Origin: Herpetosiphon llansteffanensis
GTDB taxonomy: Bacteria; Chloroflexota; Chloroflexia; Chloroflexales; Herpetosiphonaceae
Direction of reading: 5' to 3'
Assembly (NCBI RefSeq): GCF_003205875.1
Contig: NZ_PUBZ01000084.1
Span: forward strand, 22,325 to 86,324
DNA length: 64,000 nt
The notes beneath the pieces were generated by a model that made no database searches, was not told the DNA's origin, and saw only the letters and a list, made by a program, of their open reading frames with translations. Below, piece by piece: positions 16,721 through 25,609 of this stretch. Made by a program: the position numbers and the translations under genes. Position 1 is the first letter of the stretch. Every line of letters begins with the position of its first letter.

Positions 16721-17545
16721 CTATTCGCAGCCGACGCGATAGGCATCAAGCTCACGATGCTTGAGCATGGCGTTAATCCCCAATTGGCGGGCTTGCGGGC
16801 AAAATTGGCTGGTTTGAGCACCTGTATCAGTGTATTCAATGGCAAAAACTGGCTTGCCAGCAGCAATAAATGGGCTTAATTCGCCACACCAACCTTGATC
16901 AAAACAATCCTCGGTTAATGCCCAATCGTAGTAAGCAAGCAATTCACTTACCTGCTCGGAATCGTTTTTGAGGCCAATCGATAAGCCTCGGCTATGCGCT
17001 TCGTTGGCCAGCCAGCGATTGTAGGCCAATTGATCGTTGGCGGTCAGGGTAAAGCCGGTTGGGTTTTGGTAGCCATTGATATTATCTGGCTCGATGCCAT
17101 CAAAACCTTTGCTTTTGCATTCGTCCATACGAGCGCGCATAATCGGTGCAAGCAGCTCGATTTGACGAATATCAAGCCATTTTTCACCTGGCCAACCTTC
17201 GTAATCGTTGCCCAACACACTGCTTGGAAAATCAGCGGCATCTGCTCGCCAATCTTCCCATGCGCCAACATTGATATAGCACACAACTTTGCGGCCTTGG
17301 CTATGCAATTGGCTCACGGTTGCGCTACTCGTATCAAACAAATCCAAATCATACACAGTTACGGCATGAGAAAGATCAAGCGGCATGCCACTAAATTGCA
17401 GTTGCATGGTCGAATTGACCGCTGGTTGCCACCATGCATTGCGCTGGGCAATTGGCACGAATGCTCGTTGGCTCAGTGGCCGTGCGAAAAGCACCGAGAC
17501 CAAAATTACTGCTAAACCAAGCCCAATTAACCAAAATCGCCGCAT
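16721..17545 (-). CDS. GH114-like endo-alpha-1,4-polygalactosaminidase family protein
   Basis: A 274-aa exported protein: an N-terminal signal/anchor helix (residues about 3-20) and a TIM-barrel domain with the GH114 pattern, including VCYINVGAWEDWR, the acidic FDGIEPDNINGY motif and SIGLKND. Family members cleave alpha-1,4-galactosaminan exopolysaccharide. ATG 17545 has GAGGTAACG before it and lies 2 nt after the TAG of the upstream glycosyltransferase gene, so the two are probably translationally coupled and act on the same surface polysaccharide (inference). Confidence 0.82.
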   Translation of the reverse strand: MRRFWLIGLGLAVILVSVLFARPLSQRAFVPIAQRNAWWQPAVNSTMQLQFSGMPLDLSHAVTVYDLDLFDTSSATVSQLHSQGRKVVCYINVGAWEDWRADAADFPSSVLGNDYEGWPGEKWLDIRQIELLAPIMRARMDECKSKGFDGIEPDNINGYQNPTGFTLTANDQLAYNRWLANEAHSRGLSIGLKNDSEQVSELLAYYDWALTEDCFDQGWCGELSPFIAAGKPVFAIEYTDTGAQTSQFCPQARQLGINAMLKHRELDAYRVGCE

Positions 17546-17547
17546 CG

Positions 17548-19593
17548 TTACCTCACTACTTCGACCCAATCGAGCACAATTCCAAGCTGACGTTGGTCGC
17601 TCGCTGGTTGCCATGGTTGGGCCAACATTTCAATTTGCCGTTCATGCTGGCTGGCAGCAAGCGGTATATGCAGCACTCGCCACTCAGCGCCAAGGCTATC
17701 AACGTGCACACATTGGGCCGCCGCAACACAAATTTGCAGCTTAGCCGCTGGCGCATCGATAGGCCGTGGATTAGACAAACGTAAGCGTAGCATTGTTGCT
17801 TTACCAGCTGGCAAACGAAGTTTGGCCTTGGCTGTCGACCAGCGGGCAGTGCTGTCGGCCAATATTTCAGCTGGATAAAAGCCGTCAATTAAGCCAACAT
17901 CCACGCCAGCGCCCACGTCAATCCAATCCTCAGCTGGCCGATCGGCTGCCTGCCACGCTGTCGCCAACAAGCTGCTGCTATCAACATATTGATTGGCCCA
18001 TGCTTGGCTGGCAGCAGTTTGATCGCCGCGTTTAAGCAAATAGTGGCCTAAACGATAGTGGGCCAAGGGATAATCGTGATTATGATTGGTTGCGGCAATA
18101 TAGGCTTCGAGTGCTGCATCTGGCTGGCCAAATTGATCTTTGATTGCGGCAAACGCCAACCAACTATCAGCTGAGGGCAAGATGCTAAGAGCCTTTAAAC
18201 TAGCAGCTTCTGCTTGGGGCAAATCGCCAGCAGCAAGCGCTTGATCTGCTTGCCAATGCCACCAACCACGGCGGACTTGTTGTTGCAGCAACTGCCATGG
18301 CGAATGATCAAGAATCACCCAACCAATGAGGAGCCCAAGCGCAGTTGCAGCCAAGCGCTGCCAGATTGGCGTATTGATGCGTAGCTTTGCCAAGCAAAAT
18401 GCTGCATAAATCAGCATCATTGGCCAGAAAAATTGGCGATACCGCGCCTCGCCATGGGTAAACATCGTGCTGCCAACGATATAACCAACCCACAGCAACC
18501 CCAACCACCAACGAGCATCCCGCTGGGCACGCGCAAAGCCCCACAGCGCTAACACTACGCAAGCGATATACCAAACATCATCGAACATCAAAGCTACAAT
18601 CAAATAGGGCAAGGCCACATCGCTATAATAATTGGCTTGCAAAAAGCGATCTTCAATCGGCTTGATGCGCCACAGGTAGACCGTGTTTGTCCATGGCTTG
18701 CGGGCCAAAATACTCGGATCGGTCGCCAACAACTCGCGGCCACGGGCCGAAGCATAATCGGCGCGCTCAGCAGGATTCGGAATGGCAGCAAGGATGGTGT
18801 TGATTTCGCTTAGCTCAATTGGCGGCTCGCTGAAGGCCCAGAGATTATAGGCAAAGCCCGTTTCAACCGTGATCAGGCGACCGTAGGCCAGCCAATTGCG
18901 CAGCGACCATGGTGCAATCACCGCGCAGGTGACCAAGCCCAAGGCCAAGCCATGTTGTACACTGCGCCAACCCCGCCAATTCCACCACATCCAGCCAAGC
19001 AGCACGGGCAAAAAGGCCAATGGCAACGAGCGAGTCAATATTGTTAGGCCAATTGTCAAGCCTGCGAGCAAGGCAAAGCGCAATTGCTTGGTGCGCTGCC
19101 AGCGCACCATCAGCAACAAACTGCTGGCCCACAGCACATTCCACAGCGTTTCGCTCATCCATAAATTGGCAAAGGTGGCGAAGGTCAGCAAACCGCTTGC
19201 CAAGCCAACTGTCCAAAGGCCAACTTTTTCGGCTTGGGCCTGATCGCCAGCCCATTCACGCCCAAGCAACCATAGCAACCACACGTGTACTAGGCTCAGC
19301 CCGATATTAAACAAGAGGGCAATTTGGGGATCGTTATTACTCAGCCAGAGGGTTGCAGCCAGATACAGCGGGTACAGCGGCGCACGCAGCCATGGATACG
19401 AATCGTAAAAACGCCAACCATTGCCTGCCAACAGATCGCGGGCTACCGCAAGATATTCAACTTCGTCATTGGCTGGTTGGTGGCTTGGCAAGAACCATAA
19501 CGCCAAACGCACCGCCGCCGCCCCAACCAGCAAAAGAATTAATATGAGTCGATAGCGACTGGTTGTCGGCCACCAACGAAAACGCTTATCCAT
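17548..19593 (-). CDS. GT39-like membrane glycosyltransferase with TPR-like tail
   Basis: A 681-aa polytopic protein. The N-terminal half has about ten transmembrane helices and a first extracytoplasmic loop with the acidic motif N-D-E-V-E-Y typical of ArnT/PMT-type (GT39/GT83) lipid-phosphosugar transferases. Residues about 445-545 form TPR-like helical repeats (AAGDLPQAEAASLKAL, FGQPDAALEAY). The C-terminal 120 residues are beta-rich and could bind sugar. ATG 19593 is chosen over a TTG at 19614. Its stop abuts the GH114 start. Confidence 0.75.
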   Translation of the reverse strand: MDKRFRWWPTTSRYRLILILLLVGAAAVRLALWFLPSHQPANDEVEYLAVARDLLAGNGWRFYDSYPWLRAPLYPLYLAATLWLSNNDPQIALLFNIGLSLVHVWLLWLLGREWAGDQAQAEKVGLWTVGLASGLLTFATFANLWMSETLWNVLWASSLLLMVRWQRTKQLRFALLAGLTIGLTILTRSLPLAFLPVLLGWMWWNWRGWRSVQHGLALGLVTCAVIAPWSLRNWLAYGRLITVETGFAYNLWAFSEPPIELSEINTILAAIPNPAERADYASARGRELLATDPSILARKPWTNTVYLWRIKPIEDRFLQANYYSDVALPYLIVALMFDDVWYIACVVLALWGFARAQRDARWWLGLLWVGYIVGSTMFTHGEARYRQFFWPMMLIYAAFCLAKLRINTPIWQRLAATALGLLIGWVILDHSPWQLLQQQVRRGWWHWQADQALAAGDLPQAEAASLKALSILPSADSWLAFAAIKDQFGQPDAALEAYIAATNHNHDYPLAHYRLGHYLLKRGDQTAASQAWANQYVDSSSLLATAWQAADRPAEDWIDVGAGVDVGLIDGFYPAEILADSTARWSTAKAKLRLPAGKATMLRLRLSNPRPIDAPAAKLQICVAAAQCVHVDSLGAEWRVLHIPLAASQHERQIEMLAQPWQPASDQRQLGIVLDWVEVVR

Positions 19594-19626
19594 GCAATCA
19601 GCCAACCTATTCAAGATCGTGCAGCA

Positions 19627-20364
19627 TTATTGATCAAGTTGTTGGAGTACGTCTAGAGCAGCGTGCACGGTTTGTTTGTGCTGCTCTGTATGGTCGATTG
19701 TGGCTGGCAGATCGCCTGCTTGCTCGCCATACCAACCAAATTGGGCATGATTGCCGCCCTGAATTTCGACCCACTTGGTCGTGGCGGGCATCAATGGACG
19801 AGCTGCTTCAATATCAGCCAAGGTTGCCAAGCCATCATTGCTGGCATAAATCATGGCACTCGCAAGCTGCCGATCAGCCAAATTGTTCGAGGCGGTGGGG
19901 TAAGCAGCCAAAAGAATCAGGCCATCGATGGCCTCGCCATGCTCATAGCTATATTTCGCAGCCATCGCTCCGCCCAACGAATGCCCACCAATCGCCCAAT
20001 GTTCAATTTGGGGATAGGCTGCAAGCACCGCATCGGCGCGGTTGGAGCCAAAAATCGCCATATTCAACGGCATTGGCACAATCACCACCAAATAGCCTGC
20101 TTGGGCCAATTCGTGGGCCATTGGCGCATAGGCGGCGGCTTCAACCCGCGCCCCAGGGTAAAACACAAAGCCCGTGCGCGGCGCAGTGGTTGGCTCAAAA
20201 ATCAGCCAATCGCCCTGCGTAACCGTAACCTTTTGATCAGACACCAACGCCGCAGTCGCGGTGGGCATTGGTTCTGCGGCCATGCTTGCCCAAAACACAA
20301 AGCCAAGCACAAACAGCACAATGATCATCAGCAAGCCAAAGGCAATCCGTTTAACAATTCTCAT
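19627..20364 (-). CDS. Membrane-anchored alpha/beta hydrolase
   Basis: A 245-aa protein with an N-terminal hydrophobic helix (about residues 7-28) and an extracytoplasmic alpha/beta-hydrolase domain of the Abhydrolase_5 type. It has YPGARVEAAAY near the start of the fold, nucleophile elbow GGHSLGGAMAAK, and the C-terminal GGNHAQFGWYG with the catalytic His. Substrate unknown. CAGGAGA precedes the start. Probably cotranscribed with the downstream glycosyltransferase (34-bp gap). Confidence 0.85.
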   Translation of the reverse strand: MRIVKRIAFGLLMIIVLFVLGFVFWASMAAEPMPTATAALVSDQKVTVTQGDWLIFEPTTAPRTGFVFYPGARVEAAAYAPMAHELAQAGYLVVIVPMPLNMAIFGSNRADAVLAAYPQIEHWAIGGHSLGGAMAAKYSYEHGEAIDGLILLAAYPTASNNLADRQLASAMIYASNDGLATLADIEAARPLMPATTKWVEIQGGNHAQFGWYGEQAGDLPATIDHTEQHKQTVHAALDVLQQLDQ

Positions 20365-20404
20365 GGCAATGTCTCCTGAATGCGATTCAGTTTTATTCTA
20401 CGCG

Positions 20405-20473
20405 CAATCAAGGCCCGAGGATGAGAGCAAAGAACATCGAGCATAGAGCATAGAACATCGAGCATAGATGTAA
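20405..20473. repeat. CATAGAG/CATCGAG word tract
   Basis: About five copies of an AACATCGAG/AGCATAGAG word directly left of the 187-bp element. Confidence 0.6.
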
Positions 20474-20660
20474 TGGTTTATTGGATTAACAACGGTTTGA
20501 TCCCCTCACCCCAACCCCTCTCCCGTGCGCGGGCGAGGGGCTTTAACCCGCTCGTTCTACGCACTGCGTCGAGGAAAACGCGGGTGCTCCCCTCGCCCGC
20601 GTTCAGTGGGATCGGAGCTGGGGGTGAGGGCATGCTCTTCGTCGCCAATCCAATGAACCA
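20474..20660. mobile_element. 187-bp palindromic MITE-like element
   Basis: Terminal inverted repeats TGGTTTATTGGATT (20474-20487) and AATCCAATGAACCA (20647-20660) match at 13 of 14 positions. Inside them is a large imperfect palindrome: the left arm runs from CCCTCACCCC through GGGCGAGGGG, and the right arm from CCCCTCGCCCGCG through GGGGGTGAGGG. No coding capacity. A second copy of exactly 187 bp lies at 43955-44141, which argues for a discrete non-autonomous element. Confidence 0.7.
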
Positions 20661-20724
20661 GTACACATAGAGCCTAGAACAGAGTTGGTGTTGGCTTGAT
20701 TCCGCATCCAATCAGCGGTTGTAT

Positions 20725-20733
20725 GGTATAATA
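20725..20733 (+). promoter_or_regulatory. Extended -10 promoter for the 52-aa/626-aa gene pair
   Basis: TG-G-TATAAT, 112 nt before the ATG at 20845. A leader of about 105 nt would result. Confidence 0.5.
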
Positions 20734-20844
20734 GCCGTTACCGCATCGCCAAGATGGGGTCATAACCATTTGCGCCTACTGTAATGACTCTTTATTAGAA
20801 CCATGCCCTAGCACATTGGGGCTTGGTGGAGAACACAGACCGAT

Positions 20845-21003
20845 ATGCCAATTGATGTTAAATCAATTCGACTCGGTGAAACTGGCTTGGAACGTCTGAT
20901 CCAATGGTTGCGGACATCCAACCAGCCTCAAACGTTAGAAGCGATCACCGCGAAATATGTCGAAATTTTGCGCTCGCTGGTGGTTGAGGAGGAAGGGCGA
21001 TGA
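20845..21003 (+). CDS. 52-aa protein coupled to the 626-aa protein
   Basis: A short ORF of 52 codons beginning MPIDVKSIRLGETG and ending VVEEEGR. GGTGGAG lies 13 nt before its ATG. Its TGA overlaps the ATG of the next gene (ATGA at 21000-21003), and a GAGGAGGAAGG ribosome site for that gene lies inside its last codons. Codon usage and placement suggest a real, translationally coupled gene. Predicted to be mostly helical (LERLIQWL, ITAKYVEILRSLV). No family recognised. Confidence 0.65.
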   Translation: MPIDVKSIRLGETGLERLIQWLRTSNQPQTLEAITAKYVEILRSLVVEEEGR

Positions 21004-22880
21004 GTAGTCCAACCAATGCACCGGCTCAACCAACATGGAATGGTAGCAGCGAGCAGCAAACGCTGGCTGAGCGTGCCTTCCATGTGATGATGCTGCAAAG
21101 TGCCTTTTTTCCCGAAAATGTTCCGGTTCGCCAAACGGTAGCCAATCTTGCCGCGTTTATCGCGAGCCAAGATGGGGTTGATGCAAGTGCTTTAGAAGCC
21201 AGCATCATCGCCGCCCTTGAAGCCAATAGCCAAATTTTTCGGCGCATTGACGAGGGCGAGCACGTGGTGTATGCCACGACCCGCCTCGGCTATTACACCG
21301 AGCCCCAAATCGATACACGCCATAGCTTTGCCAAACGGCTGCACGAGCCAGAAAATCCCTTGCCAATCGATGATTTGAGCGTGGTGATTACCCGTACCCG
21401 CCCAGCTTTAACCACGATTGAGCCAGTGTTTATCTCGGATTATTGGCAGCAACGCTCGCCAACAACGGGCGAAGAAGGCGAAATTATCAATCCCGTCACG
21501 CCCGCCTTGGCTAGCACCAATGATGACGTTGATGTGGATGAAACCTTCGAAGAAGCTGTTGCGCCTGTTGAAGTTGCGCCAGCCACAGTTGCTCCAACAA
21601 TTGTGGTCGAAAAGCCAGCTCCGGCGGTGGTTGCCAACTCAACCTCGTTGGTGCTGCCAAACGGCGAGGCGCTTGATTTTGCCCAATCGGTCGAAGCAAT
21701 TTTGGCCGATCATAGCAGCACCATCCAAGCAGCCTTATCGCAAGCAATCGATAATGACCCATTGCGCCGCATTGTGGCCTTTGGTGATGAATATTTTGCT
21801 GAAGAAAATATCCCAACCCTCAGCAAAGGCGATTTGCGCCGCATCCGCGAGTATATCGTGGAGCAAGGCGAGCCAATGCCCGATACGTCAATTTTGAGCG
21901 ATGTGTACTATCGAAATCCCCGCGATAACGATTATGTAACCTTCCGCTTTGCCTTGAACTATCGGCTAAATCGCGAAAAAGATTTCGAGTTTGTTGGGGT
22001 GCAAGGCGCACGCTTGTGGAGCGCCAAAGGCTTGCCAGCAGTTGGCACCAAACGCTTGAAAACCAGCGAGCTTGGTCAGTTCTATAGCTTCCTCGAAGAA
22101 ACTCCCCAATTCGATGATAGCTTGAGCCAAACCAGCGCCGATGATATTAAGCAAAATCGCCAACTCAGCCGCTTCTTGAGCTTCTTCGAATGGGAATACG
22201 GCGTATTGCCCTACGATGCAGCTCTGAAGGCGTTGTTGCCGCAACCATTGTTGCCCGAACAACGCACGGCCATTTTGCGGATCGAATCGCCACAGCACTA
22301 TAGTTTCTACTTGGCTGAATTGCGCTACCCAACCGCCAACCGCGGTGGCTGGTTGCATGGCCTCGAAGACTTCTTCAAGGAACATTTGGTGCCTGGGGCC
22401 TTGATTACGCTTTCGGCAACCGATGACCCAAGTGTTTGGACGCTGCAATACGAAGAAACTAGCGGCGCTGAAGTGAAGTTGTTGCAACAAGACGATAAAA
22501 AAGGCCGTTATGCCTTCGTTAAGCACAATTTCTACTGCGATGCTGATAACGATTTGATTGCCAGCCAAGAACGCTTGCCGCGACTCAAAAACATGAAGGT
22601 CTTGACTTCGGGCGAACGCCGCCGCTTAGCCACAACCGCTGGCTATGTGTTGGAGCAAGTTGGCCAACCACGCCCAGGCGATCGCGCTGGCTTCGAGCTA
22701 AGCATCGATGACCTGTTCTTGGGAGTCAACGTCCAACGGCCAGCAACTCGCAGCTATTTGCTGGGCGAATTGGCCGAAGAGCAAGATTTCCTCGTCGAGG
22801 AAGCGGCAGTCATTTACTTCCCGCCACCAGAAGACGAAACCAGCGTTGAAACCAAGAACTTCGACGCTGACGACGAATAA
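21000..22880 (+). CDS. Uncharacterised 626-aa protein with possible N-terminal winged-helix domain
   Basis: I do not recognise this protein. Residues about 20-100 (LAERAFHVMMLQS... FRRIDEGEHVVYATT) have the hydrophobic pattern of a HARE-type winged helix. A Pro/Val/Ala-rich acidic linker (about 165-215) leads to a large mixed domain of about 400 residues with several aromatic, WYL-like segments (FLSFFEWEYGVLP, RGGWLHGLEDFFKEHL). The C-terminus is very acidic. No signal peptide, membrane helix or NTPase motif is visible. It is coupled to the 52-aa gene by an ATGA overlap and followed by a strong terminator, so the two form a self-contained transcription unit. Confidence 0.75.
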   Translation: MSSPTNAPAQPTWNGSSEQQTLAERAFHVMMLQSAFFPENVPVRQTVANLAAFIASQDGVDASALEASIIAALEANSQIFRRIDEGEHVVYATTRLGYYTEPQIDTRHSFAKRLHEPENPLPIDDLSVVITRTRPALTTIEPVFISDYWQQRSPTTGEEGEIINPVTPALASTNDDVDVDETFEEAVAPVEVAPATVAPTIVVEKPAPAVVANSTSLVLPNGEALDFAQSVEAILADHSSTIQAALSQAIDNDPLRRIVAFGDEYFAEENIPTLSKGDLRRIREYIVEQGEPMPDTSILSDVYYRNPRDNDYVTFRFALNYRLNREKDFEFVGVQGARLWSAKGLPAVGTKRLKTSELGQFYSFLEETPQFDDSLSQTSADDIKQNRQLSRFLSFFEWEYGVLPYDAALKALLPQPLLPEQRTAILRIESPQHYSFYLAELRYPTANRGGWLHGLEDFFKEHLVPGALITLSATDDPSVWTLQYEETSGAEVKLLQQDDKKGRYAFVKHNFYCDADNDLIASQERLPRLKNMKVLTSGERRRLATTAGYVLEQVGQPRPGDRAGFELSIDDLFLGVNVQRPATRSYLLGELAEEQDFLVEEAAVIYFPPPEDETSVETKNFDADDE

Positions 22881-22890
22881 ACACACAAAA

Positions 22891-22921
22891 ACGGCTGAGG
22901 CAACCACCTCAGCCGTTTTTG
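22891..22921 (+). terminator. Rho-independent terminator
   Basis: ACGGCTGAGG (22891-22900) pairs perfectly with CCTCAGCCGT (22907-22916), followed by TTTTTG. It ends the 626-aa gene and stands between convergent genes. Confidence 0.92.
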
Positions 22922-22935
22922 CTTTTAGCCGCTTG

Positions 22936-24345
22936 CTACTTAATCGCCGCTGGAATGAAAACCTTAGTTGGTGAGGCAAGCACGATCAGCGCAGGCCGAA
23001 ACACATGCACAGTCCCAGTGCCCGCATAACGTCGGCCATTAAACGCAAAGCTATGCACACCTTGCGAGAGCAAAGCTAAGCCTTGGCTATTGAGCACACG
23101 ATCAGTGCCATCGCCACTATCAGGATAGACATTCAGCCAGCGATCAGTATTGCTCAAACCAATGCCATCAATGCTGAAGCGAAACAAACCTTCCCATGCA
23201 GCAGCAGTTGGAGCGTTTAATCCTGCTGAGGCATTGCCATCCATAAACACCACCCCATTACCAGTTAACATCGAACATGAAACCAAAGGCGAAAATGTAT
23301 CTACTGCACTACTCCAGCTGCCAGCCCCACCTTGACCACAGCGTAGTGCAGTAACCGCTCCTGCTGGAAAGTAAATGATACTCAACGAAGGATTAAAGAG
23401 ATTGACCGTGCCAGTGCCGCTGCTGCGCCCTGCCAAGAACTTAAACGAATGCGTGCCACTGGTAACTGGCATGAGCTGACTGGTCGCAACTGATTCATCA
23501 GTCCCATCGCCAGTATCGCTCTCAATGTTTGCCCAGCGATAGCTGCCGGCGACATTGGACGTATCAATCGCAAGCCGCGTTTCTACTTCGTAGGCTTGAT
23601 CGATAAACGAAGCAGAGGCATTGGCGTTCATATAAACATGGCCAGCTTGGGGTAAATTCAAGCTACAACTGTTAATTTCGCTCAACGTCTCGCTGCTGGT
23701 TGTCCAGTTGCCATTGAGATTGGCGTTACAGGCTTTGATCGGGCTTGAATTTGGAAAATAGAGCACGCTCAGAATTGGGTTATAAAGATTGACAGTACCG
23801 ATTGCTGAGAAGCGCGCGCCAAGAAAATAGAAGGTGTGGGTTCCCGCCGTAACCCCAACAATCTTGGAAACCGCCATGTTTTTGTCGGTGCCATCGCTGC
23901 TATCGGTATAGATATTGACCCAGCGATCAGTACCAGGATCGCCGCTGGTGCTATCGGCTCCTAGCCGAAAAAGGGCTTCATAACTGCTGCTCTGGCTAGC
24001 AATGCCCAACGAAGCAGAAGCAGCCAGATAAACAAAACCAGGCTCAGAGAAGGTCAAACTACAACTAACAATCGGAATCAACGCAGCTGAGGTTGTCGTC
24101 CAATTGGCAATCCCACTGCCACATTGGGCAGCGCTACCGCTGGCTAAAGCGCCATAAATATCCGGGGTTTCCGAGCTTTTGGGGTTTGTGTGCTTGGTCG
24201 TGGTTACGCCCAATGGATCATGGGCTGGCGGATTGAATTGATTCTTATTGGGAATCGATTGTGGTTCTTGGGCTTGGATACTGATTGGGAGGAGCACTAG
24301 AGCCAAAAGACCGACCGCCGAACACCAACGTCGTACATGCTGCAT
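22936..24345 (-). CDS. Secreted protein with three repeats of about 120 residues
   Basis: A 469-aa exported protein. A signal peptide (about residues 1-25, ending at IQAQ) and a Pro/Asn-rich linker lead into three tandem repeats (about 70-195, 200-330, 335-465). Each repeat has a Cys near its start (QCGSG, ACNAN, RCGQG), an SCS motif, and the block R-W-x-N-I/V-Y/E-x-D-S/T-x-D-G-T-D followed by S-G-T-H-x-F-x-F and GTVNLxNPxLSVxYFP. This looks like a beta-sandwich surface or binding module. No catalytic motif and no known family are recognised. Confidence 0.75.
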   Translation of the reverse strand: MQHVRRWCSAVGLLALVLLPISIQAQEPQSIPNKNQFNPPAHDPLGVTTTKHTNPKSSETPDIYGALASGSAAQCGSGIANWTTTSAALIPIVSCSLTFSEPGFVYLAASASLGIASQSSSYEALFRLGADSTSGDPGTDRWVNIYTDSSDGTDKNMAVSKIVGVTAGTHTFYFLGARFSAIGTVNLYNPILSVLYFPNSSPIKACNANLNGNWTTSSETLSEINSCSLNLPQAGHVYMNANASASFIDQAYEVETRLAIDTSNVAGSYRWANIESDTGDGTDESVATSQLMPVTSGTHSFKFLAGRSSGTGTVNLFNPSLSIIYFPAGAVTALRCGQGGAGSWSSAVDTFSPLVSCSMLTGNGVVFMDGNASAGLNAPTAAAWEGLFRFSIDGIGLSNTDRWLNVYPDSGDGTDRVLNSQGLALLSQGVHSFAFNGRRYAGTGTVHVFRPALIVLASPTKVFIPAAIK

Positions 24346-24406
24346 ACATTCCTCCTACTGAACGAAGCGAAGTTCAAAAGATAAAGAGGATCAAGCTTTT
24401 ATTTGA

Positions 24407-24449
24407 TTAAAGCCCAAGCAACACGCATCCATCGTCGCTTGGGCTTTAA
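24407..24449 (-). terminator. Terminator of the GHMP kinase gene
   Basis: A perfect 13-bp inverted repeat, TTAAAGCCCAAGC (24407-24419) and GCTTGGGCTTTAA (24437-24449), with a 17-nt loop, directly after the stop codon of the minus-strand kinase. Confidence 0.8.
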
Positions 24450-24452
24450 TTA

Positions 24453-25463
24453 TTAATCGTCTTCTTCGACGCTCCAAGCATGCACGCCTTGCTTGGTAAA
24501 TGAGAACGGGCGCACGGTCACACCAGCTTCAATCAACGCCGCTTCAAGTTGCAGCCGCTTGCTGAATGGCACGCAGAAGCACATAAAGCCACCGCCACCA
24601 GCACCAGACAATTTGCCACCCCACGCACCTTGGCGCAAGGCAAGATCGTAAATTTCGTTGACAATCGGTGGCGCAATATGCGGCGAAAAGGCTTTTTTAA
24701 TTTCCCAAGCGTGGTGCAGCAGTTTGCCAAATTCTTTGATTTGGCCACGGCGCAAAAGCTTCGCGCCTTCGTCGACCATGGCTTTGGTTTCATCGTGCAG
24801 CCGCAAGGTTTCGCCTTCGGTCACGCGCCGCACTTGGTCTTGCACCAAGTTGTGGGTCAGCAGCTTGCGATCGCGCACATAGCCAATAATCAAGCACGAT
24901 TCTAATTCCAACAAGGCATCTTCGTTGGTTGCCACGCGCTCAATGATGACCTGCGGGCCGCCAAAGTGCTGCACTGCCATACCGCCAAACACCGCCGTAT
25001 ATTGATCTTGGCGACCGCCTGGAATCCCCAAATCAACCCGTTCGATCCGATAGGCCAATTCGGCCATTTCATAGGCATCGAGCTTGAGGTTATAGGCAGT
25101 GTCAAGCAATTTGAGCATGCTCACCACCAAGGCCGATGATGAACCTAAGCCTGAGCCTGGTGGTACATCGCTGAACATGGTAATTTCAACGCCGCTGATC
25201 TCAGGGTGAGCATCGATGACCGCTTGGGGCAACGAGAGCTTGCCAGACCATTCGCGCCCAGTCATCGCCCGACTGACCGCACTCAAATCGAGTGAGCGAA
25301 TCGTGATGCCAGGCTGATCGGTGGTCTTGAGCATACAGCGCACATATTTATCAATCGTACAATTGAGCACCTTGCCGCCATGTTCTTCTGCATAGGGGCT
25401 AACATCAGTGCCCCCGCCAAAGAAACCAATCCGCATTGGTGCTTTCGCTTTAAATAATTTCAC
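24453..25463 (-). CDS. GHMP family sugar kinase (heptose 7-phosphate kinase-like)
   Basis: A 336-aa GHMP-superfamily kinase. Motif 1 is APMRIGFFGGGTDVSPY, the ATP-binding motif 2 is PPGSGLGSSSALVV, and motif 3 is LSGAGGGGFMCF. The GGGTD variant and overall length match the D-glycero-D-manno-heptose 7-phosphate kinase (HddA) / fucose-kinase-like group, involved in nucleotide-activated sugar synthesis for surface glycans. The start is set at GTG 25463 because AAGGAG lies 6 nt upstream; in-frame ATGs farther upstream lack such a site. No other heptose-pathway gene is adjacent. Confidence 0.85.
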   Translation of the reverse strand: MKLFKAKAPMRIGFFGGGTDVSPYAEEHGGKVLNCTIDKYVRCMLKTTDQPGITIRSLDLSAVSRAMTGREWSGKLSLPQAVIDAHPEISGVEITMFSDVPPGSGLGSSSALVVSMLKLLDTAYNLKLDAYEMAELAYRIERVDLGIPGGRQDQYTAVFGGMAVQHFGGPQVIIERVATNEDALLELESCLIIGYVRDRKLLTHNLVQDQVRRVTEGETLRLHDETKAMVDEGAKLLRRGQIKEFGKLLHHAWEIKKAFSPHIAPPIVNEIYDLALRQGAWGGKLSGAGGGGFMCFCVPFSKRLQLEAALIEAGVTVRPFSFTKQGVHAWSVEEDD

Positions 25464-25609
25464 GGATACTCCTTGAGCCATGCCAGACGCACGCGGCATA
25501 GCGATGAGGGTTGGTTGGCACAACAAAACGCCATCGCAGGCAATGGCGCTTTATGGTAGCAGATTTTAGCAATCTGCATGTTTTTGGCGCGCGGCTTCAC
25601 ACTAGCAGG

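Noticed and set aside
21966..22568. 200-aa minus-strand ORF inside the 626-aa gene
   Set aside because: Shadow of the coding strand. The plus strand has the ribosome site, coupling and terminator.
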